64,000 nucleotides of DNA, taken from positions 91,199 to 155,198 of the forward strand of contig MAAR01000012.1 in NCBI GenBank assembly GCA_002162765.1. The letters run 5' to 3'. Positions 1 through 8,716 of the stretch are shown here, one piece after another. The notes under the pieces were generated by a model. The model did no database searches and had not been told where the DNA came from. It worked only from the letters and a program-made list of their open reading frames with translations. Origin of the DNA: Flavobacteriales bacterium 34_180_T64 (GTDB lineage Bacteria > Bacteroidota > Bacteroidia > Flavobacteriales > Flavobacteriaceae). Both the position numbers and the translations under genes were made by a program. How positions within the stretch are numbered: the stretch's first letter is position 1; each line of letters starts with the position of its first letter.

Positions 1-212
1 GTTTGCTTTTTGATTTCTAAAACTAAGGCTTCGGTTGCTTCATCATTTACTGTACTTCCACCAACAAAAATGTGAGTAATAATAGAATTATTTACACTTT
101 GAAAAAAGCTAGATATGCCTTCAGGCATCATTTTATCCGGATCGACTAATATGGCTAATAATTTTTTACCCTTTTGAGCAGAATCTAATATGTCTTGATA
201 CAATTGCTTCAT
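1..212 (-). CDS. Geranylgeranylglyceryl/heptaprenylglyceryl phosphate synthase-like protein (partial, N-terminus only)
   Basis: The first 70 residues are visible; the rest lies beyond the left edge. The start is the ATG at 212-210, which overlaps the stop of the upstream phosphopantetheinyl transferase gene as ATGA, so the two are translationally coupled. The N-terminus carries LLAILVDPDKM followed by HIFVGGSTV, the first and second strands of the PcrB/GGGPS TIM barrel, whose Asp in DPDK binds the Mg-pyrophosphate. The family joins a prenyl diphosphate to sn-glycerol-1-phosphate, the first step of archaeal-type ether lipid synthesis; Bacteroidota carry their own branch. The prenyl chain length and product in this organism cannot be inferred from the fragment. 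Family assignment is fairly sure. Confidence 0.8.
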   Translation of the reverse strand, partial: MKQLYQDILDSAQKGKKLLAILVDPDKMMPEGISSFFQSVNNSIITHIFVGGSTVNDEATEALVLEIKKQ

Positions 213-838
213 GAAGGAAGTGTAAATGCACAAGTGAAGCCTTCGAATTCCAAAAACTCAGCCTTGAATCTTATTTTTTCACCTTTATAATCAATCCAAG
301 CTACAGTTTCTCCATCTCGAATCATAAAGGGTATCACTAAAAAATGAGCTTTAAAAAGCATTCCAGGTGTTGCAAAAAGTTTGTATAATGATTCCTTAAC
401 ACCCCAAATAACGGTCAACTTATTAATATAATTATCTGCACTTTTGTCTAAATAATCAAATTCATAATCCACAAATTTTTTAGCAATTATCGCAATTTTC
501 TCACGTTGTTTTTCAATATCTATGCCCACTTCAGAAGCACTTACAATTACTGCCGAAAACGTAAATGAATGCGTAATAGAAATATGTTTTCCATCCTTAA
601 GATGCGGTTTGCCGTTATCATCATAGAACAAATCCTGATCAGAATAATCAAATGATCTTAACAAATGACGTATGCTTAAAAATCCACGTTGATGCAATTC
701 ACTTTTCATTCCTAAAACCCGTTCTAAGCTCTGCGGCTTCAAATCTAAAGGCGCCATTAATTCATTGTATGATTCCGAAATCTTCCAGATTTTAACAACA
801 GTTTGTGAGTTGGGATTGAGTGTTTTATATAGAGGCAT
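209..838 (-). CDS. 4'-phosphopantetheinyl transferase superfamily protein
   Basis: This 209-residue protein should transfer 4'-phosphopantetheine from CoA to a serine of an acyl or peptidyl carrier protein. The two Mg/CoA motifs of the superfamily are present: GIDIE with Asp107 and Glu109, and WGVKESLYKLF with Glu149 and Lys153. The stretch ISITHSF (about 86-92) is the usual SxSHS-like strand before them. Length and motif order fit the Sfp/Gsp-like group of the superfamily more than the short AcpS group, although the protein is compact. It lies upstream of, and overlaps by 4 bp, the GGGPS-like gene. Which carrier protein it serves is not shown here; no polyketide or NRPS genes are in the window. 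Confidence 0.88.
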   Translation of the reverse strand: MPLYKTLNPNSQTVVKIWKISESYNELMAPLDLKPQSLERVLGMKSELHQRGFLSIRHLLRSFDYSDQDLFYDDNGKPHLKDGKHISITHSFTFSAVIVSASEVGIDIEKQREKIAIIAKKFVDYEFDYLDKSADNYINKLTVIWGVKESLYKLFATPGMLFKAHFLVIPFMIRDGETVAWIDYKGEKIRFKAEFLEFEGFTCAFTLPS

Positions 839-883
839 TTATATTTCTCAGACTTATTAATTACCTTTGCAATTGCATTTTAA

Positions 884-914
884 CAAATATACAATTATGA
901 AATGCCATAAACAA
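884..914 (-). promoter_or_regulatory. Putative Bacteroidota promoter for the phosphopantetheinyl transferase/GGGPS pair
   Basis: On the minus strand TATATTTG (891-884) matches the Bacteroidota -7 consensus TAnnTTTG. A TTG (914-912) lies 20 bp upstream, in the range of the -33 element. The predicted transcript would have a leader of about 40 nt. The DNA is AT-rich, so chance matches are possible. Confidence 0.35.
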
Positions 915-987
915 TGAAGCTTGTGTTAGAATAAGAATAATATTGGCATTACATATGACCTATTAAATACAAATAAAAAAAGAACCG

Positions 988-2304
988 ATGAATACAAAAA
1001 CAATTCCTTACGTAGCAAACAAAGTTAAAGATATTTCACTTGCTTCTTGGGGTCGAAAAGAGATTAATTTAGCAGAAGCTGAAATGCCAGGATTAATGAG
1101 TCTTCGTGAAGAATATATGGAATCGCAACCGCTTAAAGGCGCTCGAATTGCTGGATGTTTGCATATGACTATTCAAACTGCAGTTTTAATTGAAACCTTA
1201 CAAGCTCTAGGTGCTGAAGTTACTTGGAGTTCATGTAACATATTTTCTACTCAAGATCAGGCAGCAGCAGCTATAGCAGATGCAGGAACAGCCGTATATG
1301 CTTGGAAAGATATGACTGAAGAAGAGTTTGATTGGTGTATTGAGCAAACCTTATTTTTCGGTGAAGACAGAAAACCATTAAATTTAATTTTAGATGATGG
1401 AGGCGATTTAACCAATATGGTTTTAGATCGCTATCCAGAACTTGCTGAAGGTATTAATGGTTTATCGGAAGAAACGACTACTGGTGTCCATAGATTATAT
1501 GACAGAATGAAAGCGGGTACACTACCAATGCCTGCAATTAATGTGAATGACTCTGTTACCAAATCTAAATTCGATAACAAATACGGTTGTAGAGAGAGTG
1601 CAGTTGATGCGATACGAAGAGCTACAGATATCATGTTAGCTGGAAAACGTGTGGTTGTATGTGGATATGGTGATGTTGGTAAAGGAACCGCTGCCTCATT
1701 TAAAGGTGCTGGAAGTATTGTAACCGTTACTGAGATTGATCCTATTTGTGCGCTTCAAGCTGCAATGGATGGTTTTGAAGTAAAAAAACTTGAAACAGTA
1801 ATTGGAAATGCCGATGTTGTGATTACCACTACTGGAAATAAAGACATCGTGCAAAGTCGTCATTTCGAAGCATTGAAAGACAAAGCTATCGTATGTAATA
1901 TTGGTCATTTTGACAACGAAATTGATATGGCATGGTTGAATGAAAATCATGGTCATACTAAAGATACAATTAAGCCTCAAGTAGATAAATATACTATTGA
2001 TGGTAAAGATTTATTGATCCTTGCAGAAGGACGATTAGTCAACTTAGGTTGTGCAACAGGCCATCCTAGTTTCGTGATGAGTAATTCATTTACTAACCAG
2101 ACCTTAGCTCAATTAGAACTTTGGAATAATAGAGCTGCTTATAAAAATGAAGTGTATATGTTACCAAAACATTTAGATGAAAAGGTCGCAAAATTACACT
2201 TAGCAAAAATTGGTGTTGAGCTTACAGAACTTCGTGAAGATCAAGCAAGCTACATTGGTGTAAAACAAGAAGGTCCATATAAGCCTGAGTATTACAGATA
2301 CTAA
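988..2304 (+). CDS. ahcY: Adenosylhomocysteinase
   Basis: This cytosolic enzyme hydrolyses S-adenosylhomocysteine to adenosine and homocysteine, clearing the by-product of methylation. The 438-residue chain is full length. It shows the N-terminal substrate domain ([11 protein letters not shown], then [16 protein letters not shown]), the metazoan/bacterial signature [15 protein letters not shown], the lysine/asparagine active-site region [13 protein letters not shown], and the NAD-binding Rossmann motif [10 protein letters not shown] near residue 225. The C-terminus ends KPEYYRY, carrying the Lys and Tyr that reach into the partner subunit's NAD site. It is transcribed divergently from the phosphopantetheinyl transferase and followed by a hairpin terminator after a repeat element. 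Confidence 0.98.
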   Translation: MNTKTIPYVANKVKDISLASWGRKEINLAEAEMPGLMSLREEYMESQPLKGARIAGCLHMTIQTAVLIETLQALGAEVTWSSCNIFSTQDQAAAAIADAGTAVYAWKDMTEEEFDWCIEQTLFFGEDRKPLNLILDDGGDLTNMVLDRYPELAEGINGLSEETTTGVHRLYDRMKAGTLPMPAINVNDSVTKSKFDNKYGCRESAVDAIRRATDIMLAGKRVVVCGYGDVGKGTAASFKGAGSIVTVTEIDPICALQAAMDGFEVKKLETVIGNADVVITTTGNKDIVQSRHFEALKDKAIVCNIGHFDNEIDMAWLNENHGHTKDTIKPQVDKYTIDGKDLLILAEGRLVNLGCATGHPSFVMSNSFTNQTLAQLELWNNRAAYKNEVYMLPKHLDEKVAKLHLAKIGVELTELREDQASYIGVKQEGPYKPEYYRY

Positions 2305-2310
2305 TTTGAA

Positions 2311-2400
2311 ACGTCATTACGAGGAGTAAAGCGACGTGGTAATCTCATTATAAATTTGCAGATTGCCACATCACGTCAAAAAACGTGATTCGCAATGACA
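2311..2400. repeat. Degenerate palindromic intergenic repeat, copy A
   Basis: The left arm starts GTCATTACGAGGAGTAAAGC (2313) and continues through GACGTGGTAATCT; the right arm is GATTGCCACATCACG (from 2361) ending TTCGCAATGAC. The arms are imperfect reverse complements around a short spacer, so the unit can fold into a long hairpin. It resembles the dispersed palindromes whose consensus is roughly GTCATTGCGAGGAGC...GGCAATCT that are common between genes in flavobacteria (recalled, not searched). A second degraded copy lies at 2499-2612. Confidence 0.7.
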
Positions 2401-2414
2401 ACACATTATAATTT

Positions 2415-2443
2415 AAACCCTTGCAAAACTGTGAGGGTTTTTT
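2415..2443 (+). terminator. Rho-independent terminator after ahcY
   Basis: AAACCCT (2415-2421) pairs with AGGGTTT (2434-2440) across a 12-nt loop and is followed by more T residues. It lies about 110 bp after the ahcY stop, with repeat copy A between. Confidence 0.6.
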
Positions 2444-2498
2444 ATTTGGGGCAATTCCAACTGCGTTGCACCACGCTTTCCGTTATATCTTTTTAATA

Positions 2499-2612
2499 CG
2501 TCATTGCGAGGAGTAAACGACATGGCAATCTGTCTATTCCGTTCCTAAATGCAAAATTATCGTTATTTTTATTTTAAAAAGGATGCCACATCAATCGCTA
2601 TTGCAAAAATCA
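2499..2612. repeat. Degenerate palindromic intergenic repeat, copy B
   Basis: CGTCATTGCGAGGAGTAAAC at 2499 followed by GACATGGCAATCTG is nearly the same as the left arm of copy A. The matching right arm, GATGCCACATCAATCGC (from 2582) to about 2612, is more eroded and runs into the stop codon of the convergent gene. Between copies A and B, bases about 2450-2495 (GGGGCAATTCC, GTTGCACCACGCTTTCCG, TATATCTTTT) look like another dispersed flavobacterial repeat, recalled from memory and not verified. This accounts for most of the 305-bp gap between ahcY and the next gene. Confidence 0.6.
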
Positions 2613-3380
2613 GGAACCTGTAACTAATAAATTCCGAGCGCCACGTATGCCACACTTTTGATAATAATGATACGATTGTGCTGCGCGTTCTCTAATTTCA
2701 GAATCAGATTCATTTAATATCCATCCATCAATTGCCCATTTCAAAGTATACGCTTCAGGAGACATTAATCCTGTTGACCAAACCAATGGATTTACTTTTG
2801 TTTTTTGAATATAAGGTTTAAAGTAATCCTTGCTTATACATGCTAAAATAATAGCATCTCGCGCTTTGTCATTAATAGGTTCAAAATCACCCTTAACATC
2901 AAACTCCATCAATCCATCATGTCCAATATATGCCAACAATTGTGAATCTCCACCAAAGTTAAATACAGAGTCCATATAAGGTATAACTATGCTATTTCTA
3001 CCAGCAGTAGCTTCCAAAAAATCAATCGTAGTTTGTTTAATGTATTTTCCATCATAAGCATCTGCCAATAAAAAAGTGTTTGAAGAACTATGCATATATA
3101 AAGCGCGTTCAAGAATATAGGTCTTTGGATTTTTTTCTGTAGACAAAAGAATCCAATCTTCACTTCTTTTAAAATACGTTTTTACACCATACAAAGCCGA
3201 CCAATATAAATTTGTATTTGGGCTTTGGCCATTTCCTAATGACGCTGAAACTGGAACAATGCCCTGATTCACATTATCGCACAAAGCCACAAAAACATGA
3301 ATTGTTTTATTTTCAGAAACTGTTTGACTATAACTGAAAAATGAAATAAAGGCGATTAATATGAATAATATGTTTTTCAT
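2610..3380 (-). CDS. Secreted protein of unknown function with a caspase-like His/Cys pattern
   Basis: The 256-residue protein begins with a clear signal peptide (MKNILFILIAFISFFSYSQ) and is probably periplasmic or secreted. I recognise it as an uncharacterised conserved bacterial family but know no assigned function. Distinct stretches are CDNVNQGIVPV (34-44), NLYWSALYGVKTYF, LLADAYDGKYIK, LLAYIGHDGLMEF with His154, and AIILACISKDYF with Cys181. A hydrophobic strand ending in Gly-His, followed by a second ending in Ala-Cys, is the layout of the catalytic dyad in clan CD cysteine peptidases. The 27-residue spacing is shorter than usual for caspases, so this is only a hypothesis. It is divergent from the aminotransferase gene and stands alone. 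Confidence 0.75.
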   Translation of the reverse strand: MKNILFILIAFISFFSYSQTVSENKTIHVFVALCDNVNQGIVPVSASLGNGQSPNTNLYWSALYGVKTYFKRSEDWILLSTEKNPKTYILERALYMHSSSNTFLLADAYDGKYIKQTTIDFLEATAGRNSIVIPYMDSVFNFGGDSQLLAYIGHDGLMEFDVKGDFEPINDKARDAIILACISKDYFKPYIQKTKVNPLVWSTGLMSPEAYTLKWAIDGWILNESDSEIRERAAQSYHYYQKCGIRGARNLLVTGS

Positions 3381-3426
3381 ACCATTTTAAACGTTGTAGC
3401 TTTGTAAATAGTATTTTAAGAAAGTT

Positions 3427-4569
3427 ATGCAACACCAATCCAAACTCCCCAACGTTTCAACCTCTATATTCTCAGTTATGAGTGCTTTGGCAAACACCCA
3501 CAATGCCATAAATTTATCGCAAGGTTTTCCAAATTTTAATAGCGATCAAAAACTCATTGACTTAGTTTCAAAAGCCATGAATTCTGGTCACAATCAATAC
3601 GCTCCAATGCCAGGAAACTTAGAATTAAGAGAAGCCATCGCACAAAAATTTGAGCTGTTATATCAAACGTCTTATAATCCTGAAACAGAAATCACGGTTA
3701 CTGCAGGAGCAACTCAGGCCATATTTACAATAATTATTGCTTTTATCAGACCGAATGACGAGGTCATTATATTTAAACCCGCTTACGATTGTTATGAACC
3801 AACTATAGAACTGAACGGTGGAAAAACGATTGCCATTCAACTCGAAGCTCCCAATTATAATATCGATTGGAGTTTTGTTAAACAGCAAATAACAAGTCGT
3901 ACTAAAATGATTATCGTAAATACACCACACAATCCGAGTGGAACTGTATTTTCAAAAGATGACCTATTACAACTTCAGACCTTAACCGCAAATACAAATA
4001 TTATCGTATTAAGTGATGAAGTCTATGAGCATATTATTTTTGATAACGAACAGCATCAAAGTGCATGTCTACTTCCAGATTTAAAATCTAGGAGTTTTGT
4101 AGTTGCATCTTTTGGAAAAACATTTCACAATACAGGATGGAAACTAGGCTATTGTTGTGCACCTGACCAATTAATGAAAGAGTTTCGCAACGTGCATCAG
4201 TTTAATGTATTTAGTGTAAATCATCCTGCTCAAAAAGCATTAGCCGATTATTTACAGGAACCCAATCATTATCAAGATTTATCCCTTTTCTATCAAAACA
4301 AAAGAGACTTGTTCTTAAGTTTAGTAAAAGAGTCTCGATTTAAAATTACACCCTCAAAAGGCACCTATTTTCAAGTATTAGACTATTCTGAAATCACAAA
4401 TTTAGGAGATGTAGAATTTGCCAAACAATTGACTATCGAGAATAAATTAGCGTCAATTCCGCTTTCTGTTTTTAACGAAAATGGTCTGGATAATAAGGTG
4501 CTGAGATTTTGCTTTGCTAAAACGGAAGACACCCTAAAAAGAGCGGCAGAAATTTTAAATAGAATTTAA
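3427..4569 (+). CDS. Class I/II aminotransferase, methionine/kynurenine aminotransferase type (YbdL-like)
   Basis: The 380-residue protein is a PLP-dependent fold-type I aminotransferase. The N-terminal INLSQGFPNF is typical of the YbdL/kynurenine aminotransferase group. NTPHNPSG (165-172) holds the Asn that binds the PLP ring region, SDEVY follows at about 196-200, and SFGKTFHNTGWKLGY carries the Schiff-base Lys231. YbdL prefers methionine, and kynurenine aminotransferases are close relatives; the sequence alone does not separate the substrates. The next gene, 13 bp downstream, is a YafV-like omega-amidase, which removes the alpha-ketoglutaramate formed when glutamine is the amino donor. That pairing supports a glutamine transaminase role, with the keto acid of methionine as acceptor. 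Confidence 0.88.
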   Translation: MQHQSKLPNVSTSIFSVMSALANTHNAINLSQGFPNFNSDQKLIDLVSKAMNSGHNQYAPMPGNLELREAIAQKFELLYQTSYNPETEITVTAGATQAIFTIIIAFIRPNDEVIIFKPAYDCYEPTIELNGGKTIAIQLEAPNYNIDWSFVKQQITSRTKMIIVNTPHNPSGTVFSKDDLLQLQTLTANTNIIVLSDEVYEHIIFDNEQHQSACLLPDLKSRSFVVASFGKTFHNTGWKLGYCCAPDQLMKEFRNVHQFNVFSVNHPAQKALADYLQEPNHYQDLSLFYQNKRDLFLSLVKESRFKITPSKGTYFQVLDYSEITNLGDVEFAKQLTIENKLASIPLSVFNENGLDNKVLRFCFAKTEDTLKRAAEILNRI

Positions 4570-4582
4570 TTAGTTTTAGTCT

Positions 4583-5368
4583 ATGCAAAACGATTTAAAA
4601 ATAGCAGTCATACAATCCGATTTAGTTTGGGAAAATCCAGAACAGAATCGTATTAATTTCGGTAAAAAAATAAAGGACATATCTGAATCTGTTGATCTTA
4701 TTGTCCTTCCTGAAATGTTTACGACCGGTTTTACTATGAATGCTTCCGAAGTTTCTGAAACTATGGATGGCGAAACTGTAGCATGGATGAAACATATTGC
4801 TTCCAAAAGTAAGGCTTCAATTATTGGGAGTGTCGTAATTTTAGAAAACGGACAGTACTACAATAGACTCATTTGCGCGCATTCCAACGGAACAATCGAA
4901 TCCTATGACAAACGACATACATTTACACTTGCTGGCGAACATAAGGTCTATACGGCTGGTAAAAACAAACTTAGTATCACTATTAAAGGTTGGACACTTT
5001 GCCCTTTAATTTGTTACGATCTAAGATTCCCTGTTTGGGCAAGAAATACCGATAGTTATGATGCTCTAATTTATGTAGCCAACTGGCCAAAAGTGAGAAT
5101 TGAAGCTTGGAATACCTTATTAAAAGCACGTGCTATTGAAAATATGAGTTATTGTATTGGTGTGAATCGTGTTGGTCTAGATGCGAATAATTATGAGTAT
5201 TCAGGACATTCAGTAGTATTTGATAGTCTAGGAAAGCGATTGGATGAAATTCCTGTAGATAAGGAAGCTATAGAAATTGTGACACTAAGCAAATCTCATC
5301 TTGAAACTTACAGAACAAAGCTAAATTTTTTGAATGATGGCGATACTTTTAGTCTTCTAAAAGTATAA
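4583..5368 (+). CDS. Omega-amidase / nitrilase-superfamily amidohydrolase (YafV-like)
   Basis: The 261-residue carbon-nitrogen hydrolase shows the full Glu-Lys-Cys triad of the nitrilase superfamily: Glu44 in VLPEMFTTGF, Lys110 in SYDKRHTF and Cys144 in PLICYDLRFP. These flanking sequences match the YafV/Nit2 branch, which hydrolyses alpha-ketoglutaramate or alpha-ketosuccinamate to the dicarboxylic acid and ammonia. It lies 13 bp after the aminotransferase gene, so both are probably one transcript that makes glutamine-dependent transamination irreversible. Its last 20 bp overlap the 3' end of the convergent lipoprotein gene. No terminator is visible in that overlap. Confidence 0.9.
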   Translation: MQNDLKIAVIQSDLVWENPEQNRINFGKKIKDISESVDLIVLPEMFTTGFTMNASEVSETMDGETVAWMKHIASKSKASIIGSVVILENGQYYNRLICAHSNGTIESYDKRHTFTLAGEHKVYTAGKNKLSITIKGWTLCPLICYDLRFPVWARNTDSYDALIYVANWPKVRIEAWNTLLKARAIENMSYCIGVNRVGLDANNYEYSGHSVVFDSLGKRLDEIPVDKEAIEIVTLSKSHLETYRTKLNFLNDGDTFSLLKV

Positions 5369-6962
5369 ATTCAATTACAGGATCCCAATTTGCTCGTGCT
5401 TCATCAATTAATCGAGGAAAGTAACTTACACGTTCTGGTTGTACTTTTTCAAGATAATTTCCGGAATCCCATTTTTGATTTCCATTAGCATCAAAAATTA
5501 CTCGTAAAAAATAGTCTGATGGTTCAATGGTTTTGAAGTCAAAAACTTGAGGCTTATCTGCAAACAATTCATATTTCAAAACACCCTTCCCATCTGTTAA
5601 TTGAACAATTACAGGATAGGTTGCATTAACCAATGTCACACGCATATTCGCATAATCTGCATAGGTTTTAGTCCTTAAACTATAATTCAGTGTGTCATTT
5701 GTATTCCCATAAAAATCAGTCAGTGCCTCAGGTAATATTTGAACTTTATAAACATTAGATTCTGTTTTATCAAATTCAAAAGTATAGGTGTTTAATAAGG
5801 TTTCAAATTTTGTGTTGAATGCTACTTTTGCTGAATCTTTATCTAAAATCGTGATTTTCTTTTCGTCAATATTTGTAAAAGGAACACTGCCTTCAATTGA
5901 AAAATTCTCATTAAAATTTAAAGTTCCCGATTTCAAAGCTTTAATCGTTAATGAATCTTTATCCATTGTCAAAAACTTATGTGTCAAAGTATCTCTATAG
6001 GTCTTATTTGATACCACAAATAAGGTAGAATCTAATTCTAATTTTGGTTTATACCAATAATACAATGAATCTGTAGACTTATCCTTAGTCAGTCTGTATT
6101 CATAATCTTTAGGTGTATTTTCAATAATTTCGACTTGCATATCCTTGTAATCGCCATCATAGCCAAATACTATTTTTTGACCTGCAAATTGTTTTGGTCT
6201 ATAGGCTTTGAAATCTAATGCCTCCTTGAATACTTTTAATTCATAAAGTGAATCCGTTGGTACAGAAATAAATTCATTATAAAATCCAATTTTGTCATAT
6301 TTCTGCTGATATGTATAGTTGTTATTTTCATCTTTTAGCGCGACCATTAAATAGTGTCCTGCTTTTAAATTTTCCAAACTAAATGTTGTAATGCTATCAG
6401 ATGTATTAGCGATATATTTAGGTTTTTCCTTATAGACTATAGAATCTGAAAATGTAGAATCGATCTCATATAGCATCACAGAAACAAAAGCATCTGGTTT
6501 CCTATTAAGCGCATCAAATACTTGTCCTTTCACAGCAAGTGAATCAATATAATCTCCAGTTGAAAACACATATTTATAATAGGAATATGGATTCTCCTCA
6601 TTATTATCTACAATACTTTGACCAAAATTAAACGCATATGTTGTATTTGGTTGAAGCGTATCCAATAATTTTATTTTAATGTACTTACTTGCGGATCCTA
6701 ATGGTGTAATATCTGGTTGTGGATCCATTGGAGGCGAGATGATAAGTTGACGTTGGACATCCTTTATTTTAATATACTCATCGAAATAAATTTTAATTTC
6801 TGAAGCATTAAAATTAATTGAAAAATTCTCTGGTATAGATCTCACAATTTTCGGAGGCTCCTTGTCCTTTTCACCTCCTGAAGGTGTTCCACGATTTGCA
6901 CAAGCTACCAGTAGCGTACTAGTAAAAATTACGAATAAAATTTTATATAGATATTTGTGCAT
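5349..6962 (-). CDS. Ig-like domain-containing lipoprotein
   Basis: This 537-residue protein starts with a lipoprotein signal peptide ending LLVACANRG. Cys21 would be lipidated; the following TPSGGEKDKEPP is a flexible linker. Residues about 35-120 (PKIVRSIPEN, FDEYIKIKD, then PNTTYAFNFG) form a bacterial Ig-like domain of the Big_5/SbsA type. The rest reads as several beta-sandwich repeats, with DANGNQKWDSGNYLEKVQPE near the C-terminus, a pattern seen in many Bacteroidota envelope proteins. No catalytic motif is visible. The role is unknown; a cell-surface or periplasmic structural function is the simplest guess. It is transcribed towards the omega-amidase gene and overlaps its 3' end by 20 bp. 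Confidence 0.8.
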   Translation of the reverse strand: MHKYLYKILFVIFTSTLLVACANRGTPSGGEKDKEPPKIVRSIPENFSINFNASEIKIYFDEYIKIKDVQRQLIISPPMDPQPDITPLGSASKYIKIKLLDTLQPNTTYAFNFGQSIVDNNEENPYSYYKYVFSTGDYIDSLAVKGQVFDALNRKPDAFVSVMLYEIDSTFSDSIVYKEKPKYIANTSDSITTFSLENLKAGHYLMVALKDENNNYTYQQKYDKIGFYNEFISVPTDSLYELKVFKEALDFKAYRPKQFAGQKIVFGYDGDYKDMQVEIIENTPKDYEYRLTKDKSTDSLYYWYKPKLELDSTLFVVSNKTYRDTLTHKFLTMDKDSLTIKALKSGTLNFNENFSIEGSVPFTNIDEKKITILDKDSAKVAFNTKFETLLNTYTFEFDKTESNVYKVQILPEALTDFYGNTNDTLNYSLRTKTYADYANMRVTLVNATYPVIVQLTDGKGVLKYELFADKPQVFDFKTIEPSDYFLRVIFDANGNQKWDSGNYLEKVQPERVSYFPRLIDEARANWDPVIEFILLED

Positions 6963-7060
6963 TTCTCAACTTCAAGTATTAAGCAAATTAACAATTTATT
7001 TAGGATACAAACGGTACTCAACCATTTAAAATTGCAGATAAAATTCAAAGAGTTTTAATG

Positions 7061-7741
7061 TTAATCGGTAATTGCCATAGTCGCAAGACTGAATTTTAAG
7101 TCTTCCACATTCTTAAATGCATGTGTACAAAGTTCTATTGTTGCTCCTGTTGTAATAATATCGTCAACAATTAAAATATGTTTACCCTTCAATTCTTGTG
7201 TTTCATCAATTATGAAAACCGCATCTTTTTCAGTGGATCGTTTTAATCGATCTTTAAAAACTTGTGTTTTCGTATTGACAACTTTTTTCAAAATATCGTT
7301 CCTATATTCAACATCTAAAGCCTTTGCTACTTCCTGACCAAATTTCGAAACCTGATTATAGCCACGACGTTTTAATTTTGATCGATGAAGCGGAACTGGT
7401 ATCACCAGATCTACCTTTGGATAGGTTTCAATCGTATTGAGTTCTTCTCCTAACCATATACCAAATAGTTTGCCAATATCCTCATGCCCTTTATATTTTA
7501 AATTATGCATGAGTTGCTGCACAATTCCCTTTTTTGAAAAGTGTAATAATGCTGTTGCTTCTTGTAAATTAACACGACCATAGAGTACATTTTTCACAAT
7601 ATCGCTTCCGTCGAAATGGTAATTTGTAAGGGGTAATTCATGTCTACACGATGTACAAATTAACGCCTCATGCTCAATTAAATAATTCGTACATCCCAAA
7701 CAAACCTTCGGGAAAAACAAGTTTAACAAATTTTTTACCAT
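7061..7741 (-). CDS. comF: ComF family protein (phosphoribosyltransferase-like, competence-associated)
   Basis: The 226-residue protein has an N-terminal double Cys pair (CLGCTNYL and CTSCRHELP) that probably forms a zinc finger. A type I phosphoribosyltransferase domain follows, with the PRPP loop HILIVDDIITTGAT near residue 185-200 and the conserved PVPLHRSKLKRRGYNQ (about 116-131). ComF/GntX proteins are required for natural DNA uptake in several bacteria, where they act with the ComFA helicase and DprA; the phosphoribosyl substrate is unknown. The gene stands alone, divergent from the coiled-coil protein at 7811. Length and motifs match the family, so I regard the family assignment as firm and the competence role as known only by analogy. 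Confidence 0.92.
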   Translation of the reverse strand: MVKNLLNLFFPKVCLGCTNYLIEHEALICTSCRHELPLTNYHFDGSDIVKNVLYGRVNLQEATALLHFSKKGIVQQLMHNLKYKGHEDIGKLFGIWLGEELNTIETYPKVDLVIPVPLHRSKLKRRGYNQVSKFGQEVAKALDVEYRNDILKKVVNTKTQVFKDRLKRSTEKDAVFIIDETQELKGKHILIVDDIITTGATIELCTHAFKNVEDLKFSLATMAITD

Positions 7742-7810
7742 TTCATCGATAAAAATAAGCTTTACTTAACATTATCTTTACTTTCGTTTGATAAAATAAC
7801 AAAATTAATA

Positions 7811-8695
7811 ATGATAGTTAACCCTCAATTATTTAACTATAGATTAATTTCAGGTTCATTAATAGTTGCAATAGCAGTTTTATCTGTATTTAGCTTTACG
7901 AATTATCAATCCGTTAAGGCGCATCAGCAATTTTTAGAACAAGAAAAACAATTAGTAGAAACTGAATTATCTCAAATGATTATGAGATATGATAATATTT
8001 CAGCTAATAACACTACCTTATCTGAAGCGCTGAATACAGCTAAAAGAGAAACAATATTAACATTGGATTCGCTTAGAATACTTAAAAGCGATTTATCGGT
8101 TATTTCAAAATTCAAAAATCAACTTATCGTTTTAAAATCTAATAATAAAAGCTTATTTACGACTATTGATTCATTAGATCAAACAAATGAAGCTCTTGAA
8201 GCTGAAAAAATATTAGCGTTTAATGCCTTTGAAGAACAACGTGATATTAACACATCACTAATTGAAGAAAACAAATTATTAAATGCGTCCTTAGAAAAAG
8301 GAGCGTTATTAACAGCCAATTCATTCAAAGCTGAAGCATTTAAAACAATATTAGGAAAACAAGTTGTTACAGCAAAGGCCGTAAATGCAAAAAGCATTGA
8401 AGTTTGTTTTACTCTTGCCGAAAATTCGCTTACGGAAACAGGAGCAAAAGAATTGTACATACAAATCGTAAATCCACAAAATAATGTAATGGCCGATAAA
8501 GGTGCCATGAATTTTGGAGATTCTTCATTAATATATAGTTTAAAGAAAACAGTAAACTATAATAACAAAGTCCTAGATTTATGTGTAAATGTAGAGTCAG
8601 ATGTTAATGATCAGCCTCTAACTAAAGGCACTTATTTTGTAAGTGTTTTTCATGAAGACAGAAAACTAGGAGACACGCAAGTCATATTAAAATAA
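7811..8695 (+). CDS. Membrane-anchored coiled-coil protein of unknown function
   Basis: The 294-residue protein has one transmembrane helix near the N-terminus (SLIVAIAVLSVFSF, about 16-29). A long heptad-rich helix follows from about residue 35 to 165, with few prolines or glycines. A compact C-terminal domain (about 175-294; AKSIEVCFTLAEN, KELYIQIVNPQ, VLDLCVNVES, GTYFVSVFHED) reads as a beta-sandwich. The arrangement suggests an inner-membrane protein with a periplasmic coiled coil ending in a beta domain. Similar flavobacterial proteins are generally annotated as hypothetical. It lies between comF and glyS and is closed by a strong terminator, so it is monocistronic. Confidence 0.8.
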   Translation: MIVNPQLFNYRLISGSLIVAIAVLSVFSFTNYQSVKAHQQFLEQEKQLVETELSQMIMRYDNISANNTTLSEALNTAKRETILTLDSLRILKSDLSVISKFKNQLIVLKSNNKSLFTTIDSLDQTNEALEAEKILAFNAFEEQRDINTSLIEENKLLNASLEKGALLTANSFKAEAFKTILGKQVVTAKAVNAKSIEVCFTLAENSLTETGAKELYIQIVNPQNNVMADKGAMNFGDSSLIYSLKKTVNYNNKVLDLCVNVESDVNDQPLTKGTYFVSVFHEDRKLGDTQVILK

Positions 8696-8716
8696 ATCAA
8701 CATATATAATTTTCAG

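Noticed and set aside
1431..1980. Two antisense ORFs inside ahcY
   Set aside because: They are shadows of the strongly conserved ahcY frame with no independent features.
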